Origin: Chamaecyparis obtusa
Lineage: Eukaryota; Streptophyta; Pinopsida; Cupressales; Cupressaceae
Length of the DNA: 64,000 nt
Reading direction: 5' to 3'
NCBI GenBank assembly: GCA_027943335.1
Contig: BSBK01001304.1
Coordinates: 434,001 to 498,000 of the forward strand
Shown here: positions 35,593-46,854 of the stretch, piece after piece
Layout of the letters: each line of letters starts with the position of its first letter
Numbering within the stretch: position 1 is the stretch's first letter
Position numbers and translations under genes: made by a program
The notes under the pieces: generated by a model
Database searches by the model: none
What the model was told of the DNA's origin: nothing
The model's input: only the letters and a program-made list of their open reading frames with translations

Positions 35593-37846
35593 CCTATTTT
35601 GTGCCATTTATGAGGTTTTCACGGATCTCAATCCATCCTAAAATGCATTAGAGTATGATCCAAGTGCTTAGAGAGCACACCCACATCCCCTTAAGCAAGA
35701 GAAAATCAAACAGTGCTTGGGTGCACTTGTTTTAGCTCAATCTGAGGTGGCTTAGTTTAGAGTTTTATTTGTTTTGCATTGATTTCATACTTAGACTAAA
35801 ATCTAATCTTTGTTTGGTTTGAAGATTTCAAAACAGGTATCCTCAAAATCTTAGTCCACACTATGATGTTATTTTATCATCTTGAATCATTCGGTGAAGT
35901 CCCATTTTGAGCAAGTGTCAAATTGCACAATTCTGCCTAAGTGTCAAATAGAGTACAATAGCTTAGTTTGCCTTTGAATATCTTGTGTCCAAAAATGTTT
36001 CATGACCCACCACTTTGAGCATGTTTAGTATGTGTATCAAAGAACCTATGTTCCAATTTTCAAGTCATTTCAAATCCGTTTGATTAGGTTTCAAACCTCT
36101 CAAAGTTGGTGATTTGTTGTTGTCTTGCACTTGTGTAATTGTTCAAAATTCTACAAGGGCCTGTTTGACCAGTCATATCTTTGAACCAATTGACCCTATT
36201 GATAAAATTCCTTTTGAATCATATTCTAGGGGTCAAGTAATTCTTATGTTACAATTTTCAGGTCATGAAGAGTTCATTTGGTCAGTTTGCTAAGCCCATT
36301 CTATTTGCAATTTCTATCAATGTGCTAAACTGTCAAATGCAGATTTCTAGATGCCCTACTTTGAGGTCTTGCTATTCATATCCGGTTGAATGCCCTGCAT
36401 AATTGAGTTTTCCCCTATATTGTAATCATGAAAATGTACTTATCTAAGGAGTTTCAGACTCACACCAATCCAGTTATTCACTTTGCTAGGGCATTTCCAT
36501 TTCCAATTTATTAAAAGTTTCACTAAAAGTGCAGAATCCAGATTTAAGTAGCCTACTTTGAGCATTCACCTTTTGTACCTGATTCAAGTTTTTGAAGAAC
36601 TAAAAGTTGTCCTGAATTGACAACCTAGAAATGTGCTACCATGAGGATTTTTAGGCCATGATGAATCCATTTGGTCAGTTTGTTGAGCCCATTCTATTTG
36701 CAGTTTCTAACAATTTGATGCAGATCAGTTGCACAGTTTAGTCGGAGGCCCAATTCAGATGTTTGTATCTTTTTCCCTATGATTGATCATGATGTGCCAG
36801 TTGTTGCACCATATTGTAGGCATGAGAGACAATGTCTATGCCAATTTTTAGCTCCCCATGTGTCAATTTACTCACTTTGCCAAAGGCATTTCATGTGCAG
36901 ATTATTAAGTTTTGCTAGGAGTGCTTTATCCAGTTTTCTAAGTGACATAATTTGAGGTATCCCAGTTTACATCTTGCTCGAGGTCCAACATAATTGAAAG
37001 TTGTTTCATACTATAGACTTGGAAGACTACTTGCTTGATGATTTGGAGGTCTCTGCCAATCCATCTGATTACTTTTCCAGGTCAATTCCAAATCAGATTT
37101 CTATGATTTTCACTATTTTATTCTTGAATAGGTCTAATGGGCTGACTTTGGCATCTAATTGTTATCCACCACTTGATCTTTCAGGTGATTTGATTATGGA
37201 TCTGTGTACATTGTATGGGGGTGAATCATTGCCCAAGTTGTCAGTTCTTGAAGATCTCAGTGGTGGCGTGTTCTTGTGAGACCATTTGGTAAGTTTTTGA
37301 AGTTGCTTTTTGGTTGGCGACTTTGAAGTTTATTTCTAGAAGATTGGTTTATCTTTTTGAAAATATAATTATTGCCTTGTTTTATATGTGTGATAAATAT
37401 TCTTCACCCAAGGTTTCAGGCCATGAGGTTTCCGTCTGACAGGTTTACAAGATCAGAAAAAAAGTGCTTTATGCTGATAAAAGGTGCAGATAGGGCAACT
37501 TTGCAAAGTAGCTAGTTTTCAAAATTTGTAACTTTTGGTCAGAAGGTTATCTTTAGTTGAGGGTCGATGTGTTGCATTCCTTGTATACGAGTCTTTTTTC
37601 AGATCCAGTGGTTCACCTTCAGCTCGTCATTTGATATTTTTAGTTTATCTCCTTCTGAGGTAGTCGCCAATGATTTCAGTTTGTGTTTGTTGGCAATTCA
37701 GAACAAGTGATTTCAAATTTTAAAATCTCTTTCCTATTCATTTTTGGACAAAGCCATTTTATAGGGTGAAAATATGTACTACAAAGTTTGTACTCCCCAA
37801 CTTTCAGCTTCCAACGATTAGTTTTGAGCAGTAGCAAGTAAAGTAT
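35593..37846 (+). repeat. E8 leader with degenerate tandem repeats (about 393 bp, half-units near 197 bp)
   Basis: GGTCATGAAGAGTTCATTTGG followed by GTCAGTTTGCTAAGCCC (36261) recurs at 36654 as GGCCATGATGAATCCATTTGG. CACTTTGCTAGGGCATTTCC near 36480 recurs near 36875 as CACTTTGCCAAAGGCATTTC. Both pairs are about 393 bp apart, and ACTTTGAG/ATTTGAGG marks show half-units near 197 bp. Traces extend from about 35990 to 37450. The open frame at 37001-37279 lies in this repeat and is not called as a gene. Confidence 0.6.
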
Positions 37847-38212
37847 TTGTGTTACACACTGGAATTGATCCAGACAGTAGGTCAAAGCGGAGCTCACCAA
37901 TATCCTTATATAGTGTGTATCTATTAAATAAAAGGTTGTAGTCTTCACCCCTTTGAGCAGTGTGCTCTCAAACAATGCATCCTCTCCCCTAACAAGGACT
38001 ATTGTAAAAGACTCCAAATAGGGTCTGACCCTTGATCAGGTCTACTATACTAAATATACTATAAAGAAAATCCTAATAGGGTTATGGATCTTCTATCAAG
38101 GATCATAATACACTAGTATAGAATATTAGTGGGTACCAATTTCCACCAAGGTTTTTACCTATTTGGGTTTCTCTGTAACAAAAATATTGGTATTTTTTTC
38201 AAGTGTTCTTAC
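37847..38212 (+). repeat. E9: Copia LTR fragment, E11-type
   Basis: Read in reverse complement, it follows the E11 LTR (about 46985-47335) in order: CAATATTTTTGTTACAGAG, the TTGGTGGAAATTGGTACCCAC block, CCCTATTAGGATTTTC, AGTAGACCTGATCA, and ACACTATATAAGGATATTGG. Its orientation is opposite to E11. The match ends abruptly at 38212, eight bases before E10. Confidence 0.75.
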
Positions 38213-38220
38213 TCTTTCTA

Positions 38221-39745
38221 TGTTGTCTATCTTTCAGTCAGTAATATGTGAAAGTTGAACTGGAACCTTGAACCTTCCTAAGTTCAAGTTCAAGTTCAAG
38301 TTCAAGTCGAAGGTCTGACTGACAAAATATTCTGGTCAAATAACTAACTCTCTGTAGGTAAATTCTTTTAAAGATTATCAGACTTGAGTTTTTGAAGAGG
38401 TTTTATATGAATTCCAAAACCTTCTCATATGATGGGGTAGCACATACATTCAATGTCATGATGAAAGATAGATGGCAGCTGATAGTGCCTAGATGGTAGC
38501 TCGGAGTGCCTAGCTGGCAGCTCAAAAGGAAATGGATTCCCAATTTTATGGTTATATCGATATAAAAATATTCTCCACATATTATTTTTAGTGCAACATT
38601 GGAGCCAAAACATTTTATTTCCTTTCCTAGTTGTATCAACCAACTTGCATAAATTAAAATCTGATATGTTCAAAAAATTAGCAGGCTGAAAAATAGGTCT
38701 CAGTGGGAGAGCCATAACATTTGACTCCACCATTGGATTTGGCCCAATTTTGGATATGTTGTGGGGAAACAAATAGTGCAGGATCGGACTAGACCGATTA
38801 GCATTATTTGATTACATTCAAAAGTTACACATGACTGTGTAGAGGTATCTCAAAAAGGCCAGCGGCTACAAAAATTGACACCAAAGTTAATTTAGACAAA
38901 GTTTTAAAATTAAACTATACACTATGTGTCTAAAGATACATACATTATGTGTCTAAAGTTTTATTACTACCCTTGCAAACATAATGTTTAAGAACATTAT
39001 GCCTGATAAAGTAAAATAAAGGGGATGAAGAGATTTTATCGGAAGGAAAGATTCAGTTATTAAAATTGAAAAATATCATCAGAAGGAAAGATTCAGTTAT
39101 TAAAACTAAAAAATATCATTGAGAGGAAAGGAAGTTAAATATGCAACAGAATGAGAAAGAAAGCGTTCTTCTTTTGGGAGTGAGTAGGTTCTCTGAGATT
39201 ATGAAACTATTTTTAGAAGTCTATGATTTAAGTTTTTCTGAAAACTGATACAATTGAATATATATAATATCCTATGGTTTTATATATATGTTTAAGCTTT
39301 TGAAGTGGTAGACACTGTTATTTATCAATGTATGATTTGTTTTCCTATGGAAATAAGTTATATTGGAAGAAAGCTTAATTGTTATATGGGTTGATTTTAT
39401 GCTTGGAGCAACAGAGAGAATTAGTGAGGAAGTTTTAGTTTTGAGCAGTGAATATTTTGATAATATTAGAAGTGAATGTTCTTTTAAATCTGCACATTCT
39501 TTTCCATGTTGATGGACTGAGTGTTTACCTTATGTGTTTTCTGGTTAAAAACACACATGGTTTTTCTTTTATCTGTTAAATAATATGGTATTGAAAATCT
39601 TTTTCAAAAGGTAGCTGCACCTTAAAAGTTGCAGAGACTTTTCTTTCAAAGGAACTCATTTGTTAGTATTGGGGTTTCCATTTCTATTTATACTTTATTG
39701 GGATCTAAAATCTATTTGAAGAAAGGGAAAAACTGTATGCTAATA
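38221..39745 (+). repeat. E10 5' LTR (1525 bp)
   Basis: Near its start it has GTTGAACTGGAACCTTGAACC followed by CAAGTT hexamers, which can fold back on each other. It ends CTGTATGCTAATA, with CA changed to TA. It aligns with 41866-43386 along its whole length with scattered substitutions and small indels. No genes; open frames at 38403-38772 are shared LTR sequence. Confidence 0.85.
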
Positions 39746-39750
39746 GTTTT

Positions 39751-39770
39751 TGGCAACTCTGCTAGGGACT
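39751..39770 (+). promoter_or_regulatory. E10 primer binding site, tRNA-Arg type
   Basis: TGGCAACTCTGCTAGGGACT begins five bases after the LTR. Its complement would be a tRNA 3' end with acceptor strand CAGAGTT and CCA. Ogre-type plant elements are known to use tRNA-Arg with a similar site (TGGCGACTC...GGGGA). The assignment to Arg is by memory of that family. Confidence 0.6.
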
Positions 39771-39852
39771 CGGAAGCAAAGATTAGTGGCTAATATTTGG
39801 TTCCTCAGTTTTTATTTTGTCTCTATGTGCAAGAGACTGGTGACTCTATGCA

Positions 39853-41100
39853 ATGACCATGCCAAATAGAAAAGTCTCAAGAAGGATGAGACCCAACCTT
39901 ACCATCTTGGAGATCATCTAGATTAATGATAAAGTGTTGCAAGATTTCTGGGAGCACTACAAGGAGAGTATTTCACATGCTATGAAAACAAATCTCAGCC
40001 TTGAAGATGATCATACTTCTACCCTACTATGGAGGAGCTTGTGTCATAGGTTCCACAAACTGAAAGACCTAGAAGAGTATAAGAAAAGAGTGTAGCATCT
40101 TCAGAAAAAACTAGAGGTGGATGATGATGAAGTTCCAGTTATTCTATTTTCATCCCTCTTATACAATTACCTTGTTATGTGTGAGAAAGAAATTTAGCAA
40201 GAAACCTCTCAGCATCATGAAAATCAAGCTTGGATGGCCAAGAATGGCCAAGAAACTAGAATTTTAGTGAGTTTAAATGAAAAAGATTTATCTGATTGTA
40301 TTTCTTTCCCAGAATTTTAGAGTTTTGGATTTGAAGGTTTAGAAAATAATCTTGCTACAAAAAGCATAGAAGATAAAGAATTTCATATCTCTATGCTTCT
40401 AGAATATGAAAATTTTAATTTCATACCTACAGTTGATAGCATTTTTTGTCTAGAAGAATGTAGTAATCATATTCTGAAATCTTTTCATTTGCAAGATGAG
40501 GTTATTTCATGCCCTTCTAATGAAGTTTGTGATGAAGGTAAAGTGGAGTCATGCCTTGGGAAAGAGTCTTATAATTATGAAAGTTTGCTTGAAAAAGTAG
40601 ATTCCAGAACATACAAAGAGAAAGATGATGATTCAGCTGAGATAGATGCAAAATTTAATGATGATGATATTGTCAAAGTACTGCAGCCCAAATCATCATT
40701 GGTCTACTTGGGTGGTGATTCTTTAAATGAGGCAGAGATTATTGAAAGGTTCTTATCAAAAATCAAGCAAGAAGATCCCAAAGATAAAGATTCAGGTATT
40801 AATTTTTCTGATGCATTTATCTTGGATAGAGTATTTTTAGATTTAGTGGCAGCAAGGCATGATGAAGTTATCCCAGTCCATGTTGACCCTATGCTAGATG
40901 AAGTCCATTCTTATTTTGAAAGTGTTTTAATTGATGAAAATTCTTTCAAAGATTGGAATCTTGTGAATATTGATCATGATAAAGGCATGAGCCTCTTAAG
41001 AAGGTTTGAGCCTAATTTTTTTCAGCCGCCAATGGGAGAGGGTCTTGAAAATTCCTTGCTGGAAATACAGGTCAAAGTAGTGATCTATGATGAGCTATAG
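39853..41100 (+). pseudogene. E10 single ORF, function unknown, four in-frame TAG stops
   Basis: One frame of 416 codons starts at the first ATG after the PBS (39853) and ends at TAG 41098. In-frame stops at 39919, 40093, 40195 and 40318 are all TAG, and there is no frameshift. The N-terminal third is basic and Leu-rich (NRKVSRRMRPNL, LWRSLCHRFHKLKDLEEYKKRV), possibly helical and gag-like. The open C-terminal part (40393-41100, 235 codons) is acidic, with a DDDSAEIDAKFNDDDI stretch and ILDRVFLDLVAARHDEVIP. There are no zinc knuckle, protease or polymerase motifs. I do not recognise the protein; its position favours a gag or gag-like role. Confidence 0.6.
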
Positions 41101-41865
41101 TTGTTTGGATCTAGATATAAGCTCATTAAGTTATTACACATAATCAATTGGTTTTATAGCGATAAAAAGTGTGCTATGTGGAGGTTGTACCAGGCTAACT
41201 CATTTGGATACAACCCTTTGTTCCAAAAAGGCTCATTCTTCTCACAGTCCATGAATGGTTTTCTATATATAAGTCTTTCATGGATTCGGTTTCTATGGTG
41301 AGTTCTTCTCACCTATATATATTTGTAAATAACTCATCTCTCCTTGAGTTTTGTTGTGCTTATTTTAGTTGGCCTTAGTTTTAGTTTTAGTTGTTGGTCT
41401 GGTTTGGTTAGTTCTTTGTTGATGTTTAGTTTTATTTTGCTTTTTGTTTTGGTGTTTTGGTGTGTTGTCCTCTCCAGAAGAAGTTCCCCATCCTCTATCA
41501 TATGATGACTCTATGGCCCAATGGATAAGACACTAGCCTCATACCAGAGATTGCTAGATTCTTTGTGTCCCTCATAGTCCACATCCCCAGTTAGAGCCAA
41601 TTGTTACACTTGTATTATTATTTTCTCTTGCAGCCAATTATTTTGTCCAAGTAAAAGTCTTAGTTGAAGTTGAACTTGAACCTTCTCAAGTTCAAGTTCA
41701 AGTTCAAGTTCAACTTCTATCAGAGGTCACAAGAAAAATGTATTCCTTAAAGTCATCAGTCTTTTAGTCAGTCAACTATGAAAGTCAAACTTGAAATTGA
41801 ACCTCCTCAAGTTCAAGTTCAAGTTCAAGATTCTGTTGGGTGTTTCAAGAAGGTCATAGTATTTA
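41101..41865 (+). other. E10 3' interior: tRNA-like sequence and CAAGTT repeats
   Basis: This is noncoding. It holds TATATATAAG near 41265, a TTTTAGTTGTTGG/TTTTGG-rich stretch (41340-41460), the tRNA-like sequence at 41507-41580 and two copies of a repeat that also opens the 3' LTR (about 41660 and 41775; third at 41895). No clear polypurine tract precedes the 3' LTR. Confidence 0.6.
41507..41580 (+). pseudogene. tRNA-like sequence, Arg-like, decayed
   Basis: The 74-nt stretch has GACTCTA at the 5' end, an A-box-like TGGCCCAATGGATAAG with D-arm spacing, an anticodon-arm-like CTAGCCTCATACCAGAG, and ATTGCTAGATTC where the T arm should be. The 3' end is CATAGTCC. The T arm and acceptor pairing are broken. 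The order and spacing recall plant tRNA-Arg genes that begin ..TGGCCCAATGGATAAGGC. It is not functional, and chance resemblance is possible. Confidence 0.4.
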
Positions 41866-41955
41866 TGTTGTCTATCTTTCATTCGGTAATATGTGAAAGT
41901 TGAACTTGAACCTTGAACCTTCCTAAGTTCAAGTTCAAGTTCAAGTTGAAGGTTT
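41660..41955 (+). repeat. CAAGTT hexamer and hairpin repeat, about 117-bp units
   Basis: Three units each contain GAACTTGAACC (or AACTTGAAATTGAACC) followed within 10 bases by CTCAAGTTCAAGTTCAAG or CTAAGTTCAAGTTC, near 41662, 41778 and 41895. The two halves are complementary and can form a long hairpin. The third unit is the start of the 3' LTR; the same unit opens the 5' LTR at about 38250. Confidence 0.75.
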
Positions 41956-43386
41956 GACTGATAGAATATTCTGGTCAAATAACTAACTCTCTACAGGTAA
42001 ATTATTTTAAAGATTATCAGACCTGAGTTTTTGAAGAGGTTTTATATGAATTCCAAAAATGTCACATATGATGGGGTAGCACATACATTCCATGTCATGA
42101 TGAAAGACAGATGGCAGCTCATAGTACCTAGATGGTAGCTCAGAGTGCCTAGCTAGCAGCTCAAAAGGAAATGGATTCCCAACTTAATAGTTATATCCAT
42201 ATACAAACATTCTCCACATATTATTTTTAGTGCAACATTGGAGCCAAAACATTTTATTTCCTTTCCTAGCTATATCAACCAGCTTGCATAAATTAAAATC
42301 TGATATGTTTAGAAAATTAGCAGGCTGAAAAATAGGTCTCGATGCAAGAACCATAACTTTTGACTCCACCATTTAATTTGGCCCAATTTTGGATATGTTG
42401 TGGGGAAACAAATGGTGCAAGATTTGACAAGAGTGATTAGCATTATTTGATCACATTCAAAAGTTACACATGACTATGTAGAGGTATCTCAGAAGGGCCA
42501 GCGGCTATAGAAATTAACACCAAAGTTAATTTAGACAAAGTTTTAAAATTAAACTATACACTATGTGTCTAAAGATACATACGTTATGTTTCTAAATTTT
42601 TATTACTACCCTTGCAAACATAATGTTTAAGAACATTATGCCCAATAAAGTAAAAGAAAGGGGATGAAGAGATTTTATCGGAAAGAAAGATTCAATTAGT
42701 AAAATTGAAAAATATCATCAGAAGGAAAGATTCAATTATTAAAACTAAAAAAAATCATCAGGAGGAAAGGAAGGTAAATATGCAATAGAATGAGAAAGAA
42801 AGGGTTCTTCTTTTGGGAGTGAGTAGGTTCTCTGAGATTCTGAAACTATTTTCAGAAGTCTATGCTTTAATTTTTTCTGAAAACTGATATGATTGAATAT
42901 ATATAATATCCTATGGTTTTATATATTTATGTTTAAGCTTTTGAAGTGGTAGATATTGTTATTTATCAATGTATGATTTGTTTTCCTATGGAAATAAGTT
43001 ATATTGGAAGAAATCTTAACTATTATATGGGTTGATTTTATGCTTGGAGCAATAGAGAGAATTAGTGAGGAAGTTTTAGTTTTAAGCAGTGAATATTTTG
43101 ATAATATCAGAAGTGAATGTTCTTTTAAATCTACACATTCTTTTCCATGTTGATGGACTGAGTGTTGACCTTATGTGTTTTCTGGTTAAAAACACACATG
43201 ATTTTGCTTTTATCTGTTAAATAAGATTGTACTAAAAATCTTTTTCAAAAGGTAGCTGCACCTTAAAACTTGTAGAGAGTTTGCTTTCAAAGGAACTCGT
43301 TTGTTAGTATTGGGGTTTTCTTTTCTGTTTATACTTTATTGGGATCTAAAATCTATTTGAAGAAACAAAAAAATTGTATGCTAACA
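41866..43386 (+). repeat. E10 3' LTR (1521 bp)
   Basis: It starts TGTTGTCTATCTTTCATTCGG and ends TATGCTAACA, keeping TG...CA. It aligns with 38221-39745. No genes. CCATG follows directly and then the truncated RT of E11. Confidence 0.85.
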
Positions 43387-44329
43387 CCATGTTGTATCCA
43401 CTACTTGTGAGTCATCTTCTTTTGTAAGGTTGCATCCAGTAATCATAGGTGTTCCTACTGGCTTGCAATCATCCATCTTGAATTTCTTCAATATCTCTTT
43501 CACATACTTGGACTGATTAATAAAAATTCCTTTTTGTGTCTTTTGTATATTTAGTCCCAACAAGTATTTGATAGAACCAATCACACTCATCTCCTATTCA
43601 CTCTGCATTTCTTTAGCAAATTCTACACTCAATTTGTCATTACCCCCAAAGATAATGTCATTGACAAATATAGCCACAAGTAGTAGTCATTCAGATGTCT
43701 CTCTTATAAATAGATTGGAATCTGCTACTCCTTTCTTGAATCTGATCTTTGTTAGATATCCATCAAGTCTCTCATACCAATCTCTAGGGGCTTGCTTAAA
43801 TCCATAGAGATCTTTCTTCAATCTACATACCGTATCAGGTCTATCTGATAAGGTGAATCCTTCTAGCTACTCAATATATACTTCTTCTTTTAGTTCACCA
43901 TTCAATAATGATGACTTGACAGCCATCTGATATAATTTGAAGTTTTTTAATGTTGCATAAGCCAAAAACAAGTTAATGGCTTCTAATCTTCTCATTGGTG
44001 CAAATGTGTCTAAATAATCAATGCCTTCTCTTTGCGCATATCCCTTACATACTAATCTTGTTTTGTTTCTTACTATTGTACCATCTTCATTCATCTTGTT
44101 TCTGAATATACACTTTGTTCCAATCACATTCTTATGACTAGGTCTTGGAACCAGTTCCCAAGTGTCATTCTTAATAATTTGATCTATTTCTTCTTTCATA
44201 ACATCATGCCAATATGAATATCTACATGCATCTTCAACACTTAAGGGTTCAATCTGAGATAGTAAACATACTACTTCATTTCTTGCTTGATTCTTTTCTT
44301 TTGATCTTGTTGTGACATTGCTGCTCTAA
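43387..44329 (-). pseudogene. E11 Copia reverse transcriptase (decayed, truncated)
   Basis: The blocks in order are [45 protein letters not shown], then after a stop LKKDLYGFKQAPRDWYERLDG, the active-site block AIFVNDIIFGGND, and GIFINQSKYVKEILKKF to the truncation. The catalytic YVDD is FVND: the first Asp is Asn, a G-to-A change near 43660. [10 protein letters not shown] reads [10 protein letters not shown]. Several stops separate the blocks. Confidence 0.85.
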
Positions 44330-45475
44330 TCTCAAATGATGTCATCCTTAGAATGATATCTAGAAGGAAACTTTGGAATTTTAGGTGATGCTATCTCATC
44401 AACCTTTGGAGTATCTACTTCACTTGTCTCAGGGTCATTGAATAACACATCAATGCTATCAAACGTCTCTTCAACAATTATCCAACAAGTGGAGGGTCTA
44501 GGTTCTTCTTCAATCATAGGAGAGTAATCATGATATCTTTCTTGAACCATAAACTTCTCATCAATCTTAACATGATAAATTTCAATAATCTTCTTTAACC
44601 TTAAATTGGAACATCTATAAAATTTTATTTTAGTAGAGTAACCAAGGAAAATACCTTCATCGCTTCTTACATCAAACTTGCCTACCACTTCATCCCTCTT
44701 GATGTAGCACTTGGTTCCAAAGATTCTAAATTATTTTACTATGGGAACATTACCAAACCATATCTCATATGGTGTTTTGTTAGTGCTAGGTCTTAATTGA
44801 ACTCTATTAATAGTACAGACTGATGTATTCAGTGCATCTCTCCAATAGGTGTGTGCAACTTTTCCTTCAATCATGATGGTGCATGCTATGTCAAGGATTA
44901 TCCTATTCCTTCTCTCTGCAATTCCATTCTGTTGAGGGGTTCTAGGTGCACTCAATTGTCTCTTTATGCCATGCTCTTTGTAGTACTCATAGAATCTATA
45001 AGATGTGAATTCTCCTCCTCTATCTAATCTTAGACATTTTATCTTTAGTCCAAATTCATTCTCAACCTTAGCCTTGAATATGTTGAACTTTTCAAATTCT
45101 TCTGACATATCTTTCAAGAAAGCAACCCACATCATTCTAGTATAATCATCAACAAAAAAAATGAAATACCTTTCACCATAGTTTGATCTTGTTTGAGTTT
45201 GTCCACATAGGTCTATATGAATCAGATCCACCTTGTTCTGTGTTGAATTATGCTTTCTCCTGAATGAGTTTCTTTCATGCTTTCCACTCTCATATTACAT
45301 GCATATGTTATCAACTGATTTTTATATGCTAGGTATATCTCTTACCACCTTTACTATGTTATCAAAATTGATATGACATAGTCTTTTATGCCACAACCAA
45401 CTGTCATCAATTTTAGCAACAAAACAACCTTCTTCTGAATTGAGTTGGAAAACATTACCTTTAGCCTTTGAGCCT
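44330..45475 (-). pseudogene. E11 Copia integrase (decayed)
   Basis: The HHCC region is near 45300-45430 ([17 protein letters not shown], with stops after it). The core at 44731-45231 keeps the first Asp (IHIDLCGQ), second Asp (RLDRGGEF) and [16 protein letters not shown] with the third catalytic residue. The C-terminal region at 44332-44688 has [15 protein letters not shown]. The core itself is open over 166 codons. Confidence 0.85.
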
Positions 45476-45848
45476 GATGCAATCATACACTATCCTTGTT
45501 GTTAATGATGCATTTTTCATCTTTGAACTCCAACTGATAACCTTTACCAAGTAACTACCCAACACTAAGAATGTTATGTTTCAAATCATCTACACAGAGA
45601 ACATCATCAGTATTGTTGTTTATGTCCAATGTGATAGATCCTCTACTAATGATAGGTTTAGGAGTGTTATCTCCAAATCTAACCATGCCACCATTGTATT
45701 TTTCTAGATGAACAAATCTATCTTTATCACCTGTCATGTGATGTGAACAACCACTATCTATAATCCAATCTGTCCTTATATCAACTTGTGAAATCAATGC
45801 TAGTTCTTGTTCCTCTTTCTCATCTTCATGATCTATATTATTATTCAT
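45476..45848 (-). pseudogene. E11 Copia protease
   Basis: The minus-strand segment has an intact active site [15 protein letters not shown], then VRFGDN, and DDLKHNILSVG. The 97-codon stretch at 45555-45848 is open; stops occur downstream. It would process Gag-Pol. Confidence 0.8.
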
Positions 45849-46811
45849 TTTCTCTATAATAGGAATGAATCCAATTTCTTCTTCAATTGAATCATCATCT
45901 AAAAATCCATCTCTAGCATAGTAGCATTCCTTTGAATATTTAGGCTTGTAATCATTTTTGAACTTTCTAGCTCTTAGAGGACACTTAGATGCAAAATAAC
46001 CAATCTTATTACATGAGAAGCATTTGAATGGAAATTGACCTTAATATTTTCCTTTCCCTTTCTTTTCTCTTTTAGAAATCATAGAAATGAAATCACCTAG
46101 AGTTTTCTCTTCATCATCATCATCAAAATTGCCAGAAGTGTTTGTAGATTTCTTACCATGGACTATTTCTTTGAAGGATGTCTCACTTTTAGGTTTTGTC
46201 TTCAATCTTGAAATCTCAAAAGCTGAGATTTTGCTAATCAAGGTCTCTCTCTTGAAATTTTATGTAAGTTGCATGGTCTCATCAAGGATTTTGATCTTGT
46301 TTTCATATTCTACAGTTAGAGTAGTCATCAATTTGTCCATAATGTCTTCCTTTGAGATCTCTCCACCATTATTCAATATAACAACAGCTTCTTCATTGAT
46401 CCTTTAATTGTAAGCTCTAATGTTTTCTTCAGGAAACATGTCTAATGCATTGCACCTTTTCTTCCATGTCTTTATGTGTGCATCCTTTTCTTGTTTGTTT
46501 CCTTCAAATATATCTTCTAAGTACTTCCATATTTTGTGGGTTGTATCTACCTTCTTTATTTCTGAGAATTCACTATCAGATAAGACATTGATAAAGGCTT
46601 CTTTGGCTATTTCATTCTAATGAAATGATTCCATTTTCTTTTCAGTAGCATCATCCTTTGCAATGTCTTATAAGGTTGGGATCTTGGCTACTTTGATATT
46701 TACATCAAAAACTTCAAAAGAAATGCATTGCAAATGAGTCACCATCTTGTTCTTCCCATCAAGATAATTATCTCCATCAAACTTAGAACTTTCTTTTTTC
46801 AAGAATGCCAT
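45849..46811 (-). pseudogene. E11 Copia gag (decayed)
   Basis: The likely start is ATG at 46811 (AFLKKESSKFDGDNYLDGK), 44 bp from the PBS. The middle contains the ISAFEISRLKTKPKSETSFK block and an acidic DDDDEEK run. The zinc knuckle near 45983-46025 reads CFSCNKIGYFASKC, with the conserved His changed to Tyr. Several stops break the frame. Confidence 0.8.
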
Positions 46812-46854
46812 CGAATCAACCTCAAGCTGTTAAAATTTCTCTCTGGGGCACTTA

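Larger units (their letters stand above)
34361..37846 (+). mobile_element. E8: Tat-like LTR plus leader fragment
   Basis: It comprises an LTR-like segment starting TGTAGACACCTAAAAAT (34361), with TTAATTAAT-rich U3 and a TATA box, followed by over 2 kb of leader-like sequence built of degenerate repeats. No coding region is seen. Layout and composition match the LTR and leader of E7. The right edge against E9 is near 37846. Confidence 0.5.
38221..43386 (+). mobile_element. E10: LTR element with short interior and an unrecognised ORF
   Basis: Two direct repeats of about 1.52 kb (38221-39745 and 41866-43386) begin TGTTGTCTATCTTTC and end GCTAATA/GCTAACA. They enclose 2120 bp with a PBS at 39751, one ORF (39853-41100) and a repeat-rich tail. 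No protease, RT, RNase H or integrase is present, so it must depend on another element. The flanks (TTCTA left, CCATG right) do not match, so no target duplication remains. The PBS suggests a Tat/Ogre-like relative, but that is inference. Confidence 0.8.

Noticed and set aside
37001..37279. Open frame of 92 residues in the E8 leader
   Set aside because: It falls in the degenerate 393-bp repeat and has no counterpart frame in the neighbouring units.
37313..37330. TTGGCGACTTTGAAG as a second Tat-type primer site
   Set aside because: Only the first seven or eight bases fit a PBS and no LTR end with CA precedes it.
40393..41100. Acidic 235-residue open frame considered as a host gene exon
   Set aside because: It is the open end of a longer single frame between the E10 LTRs, with no splice signals or host motif; better read as element-encoded.
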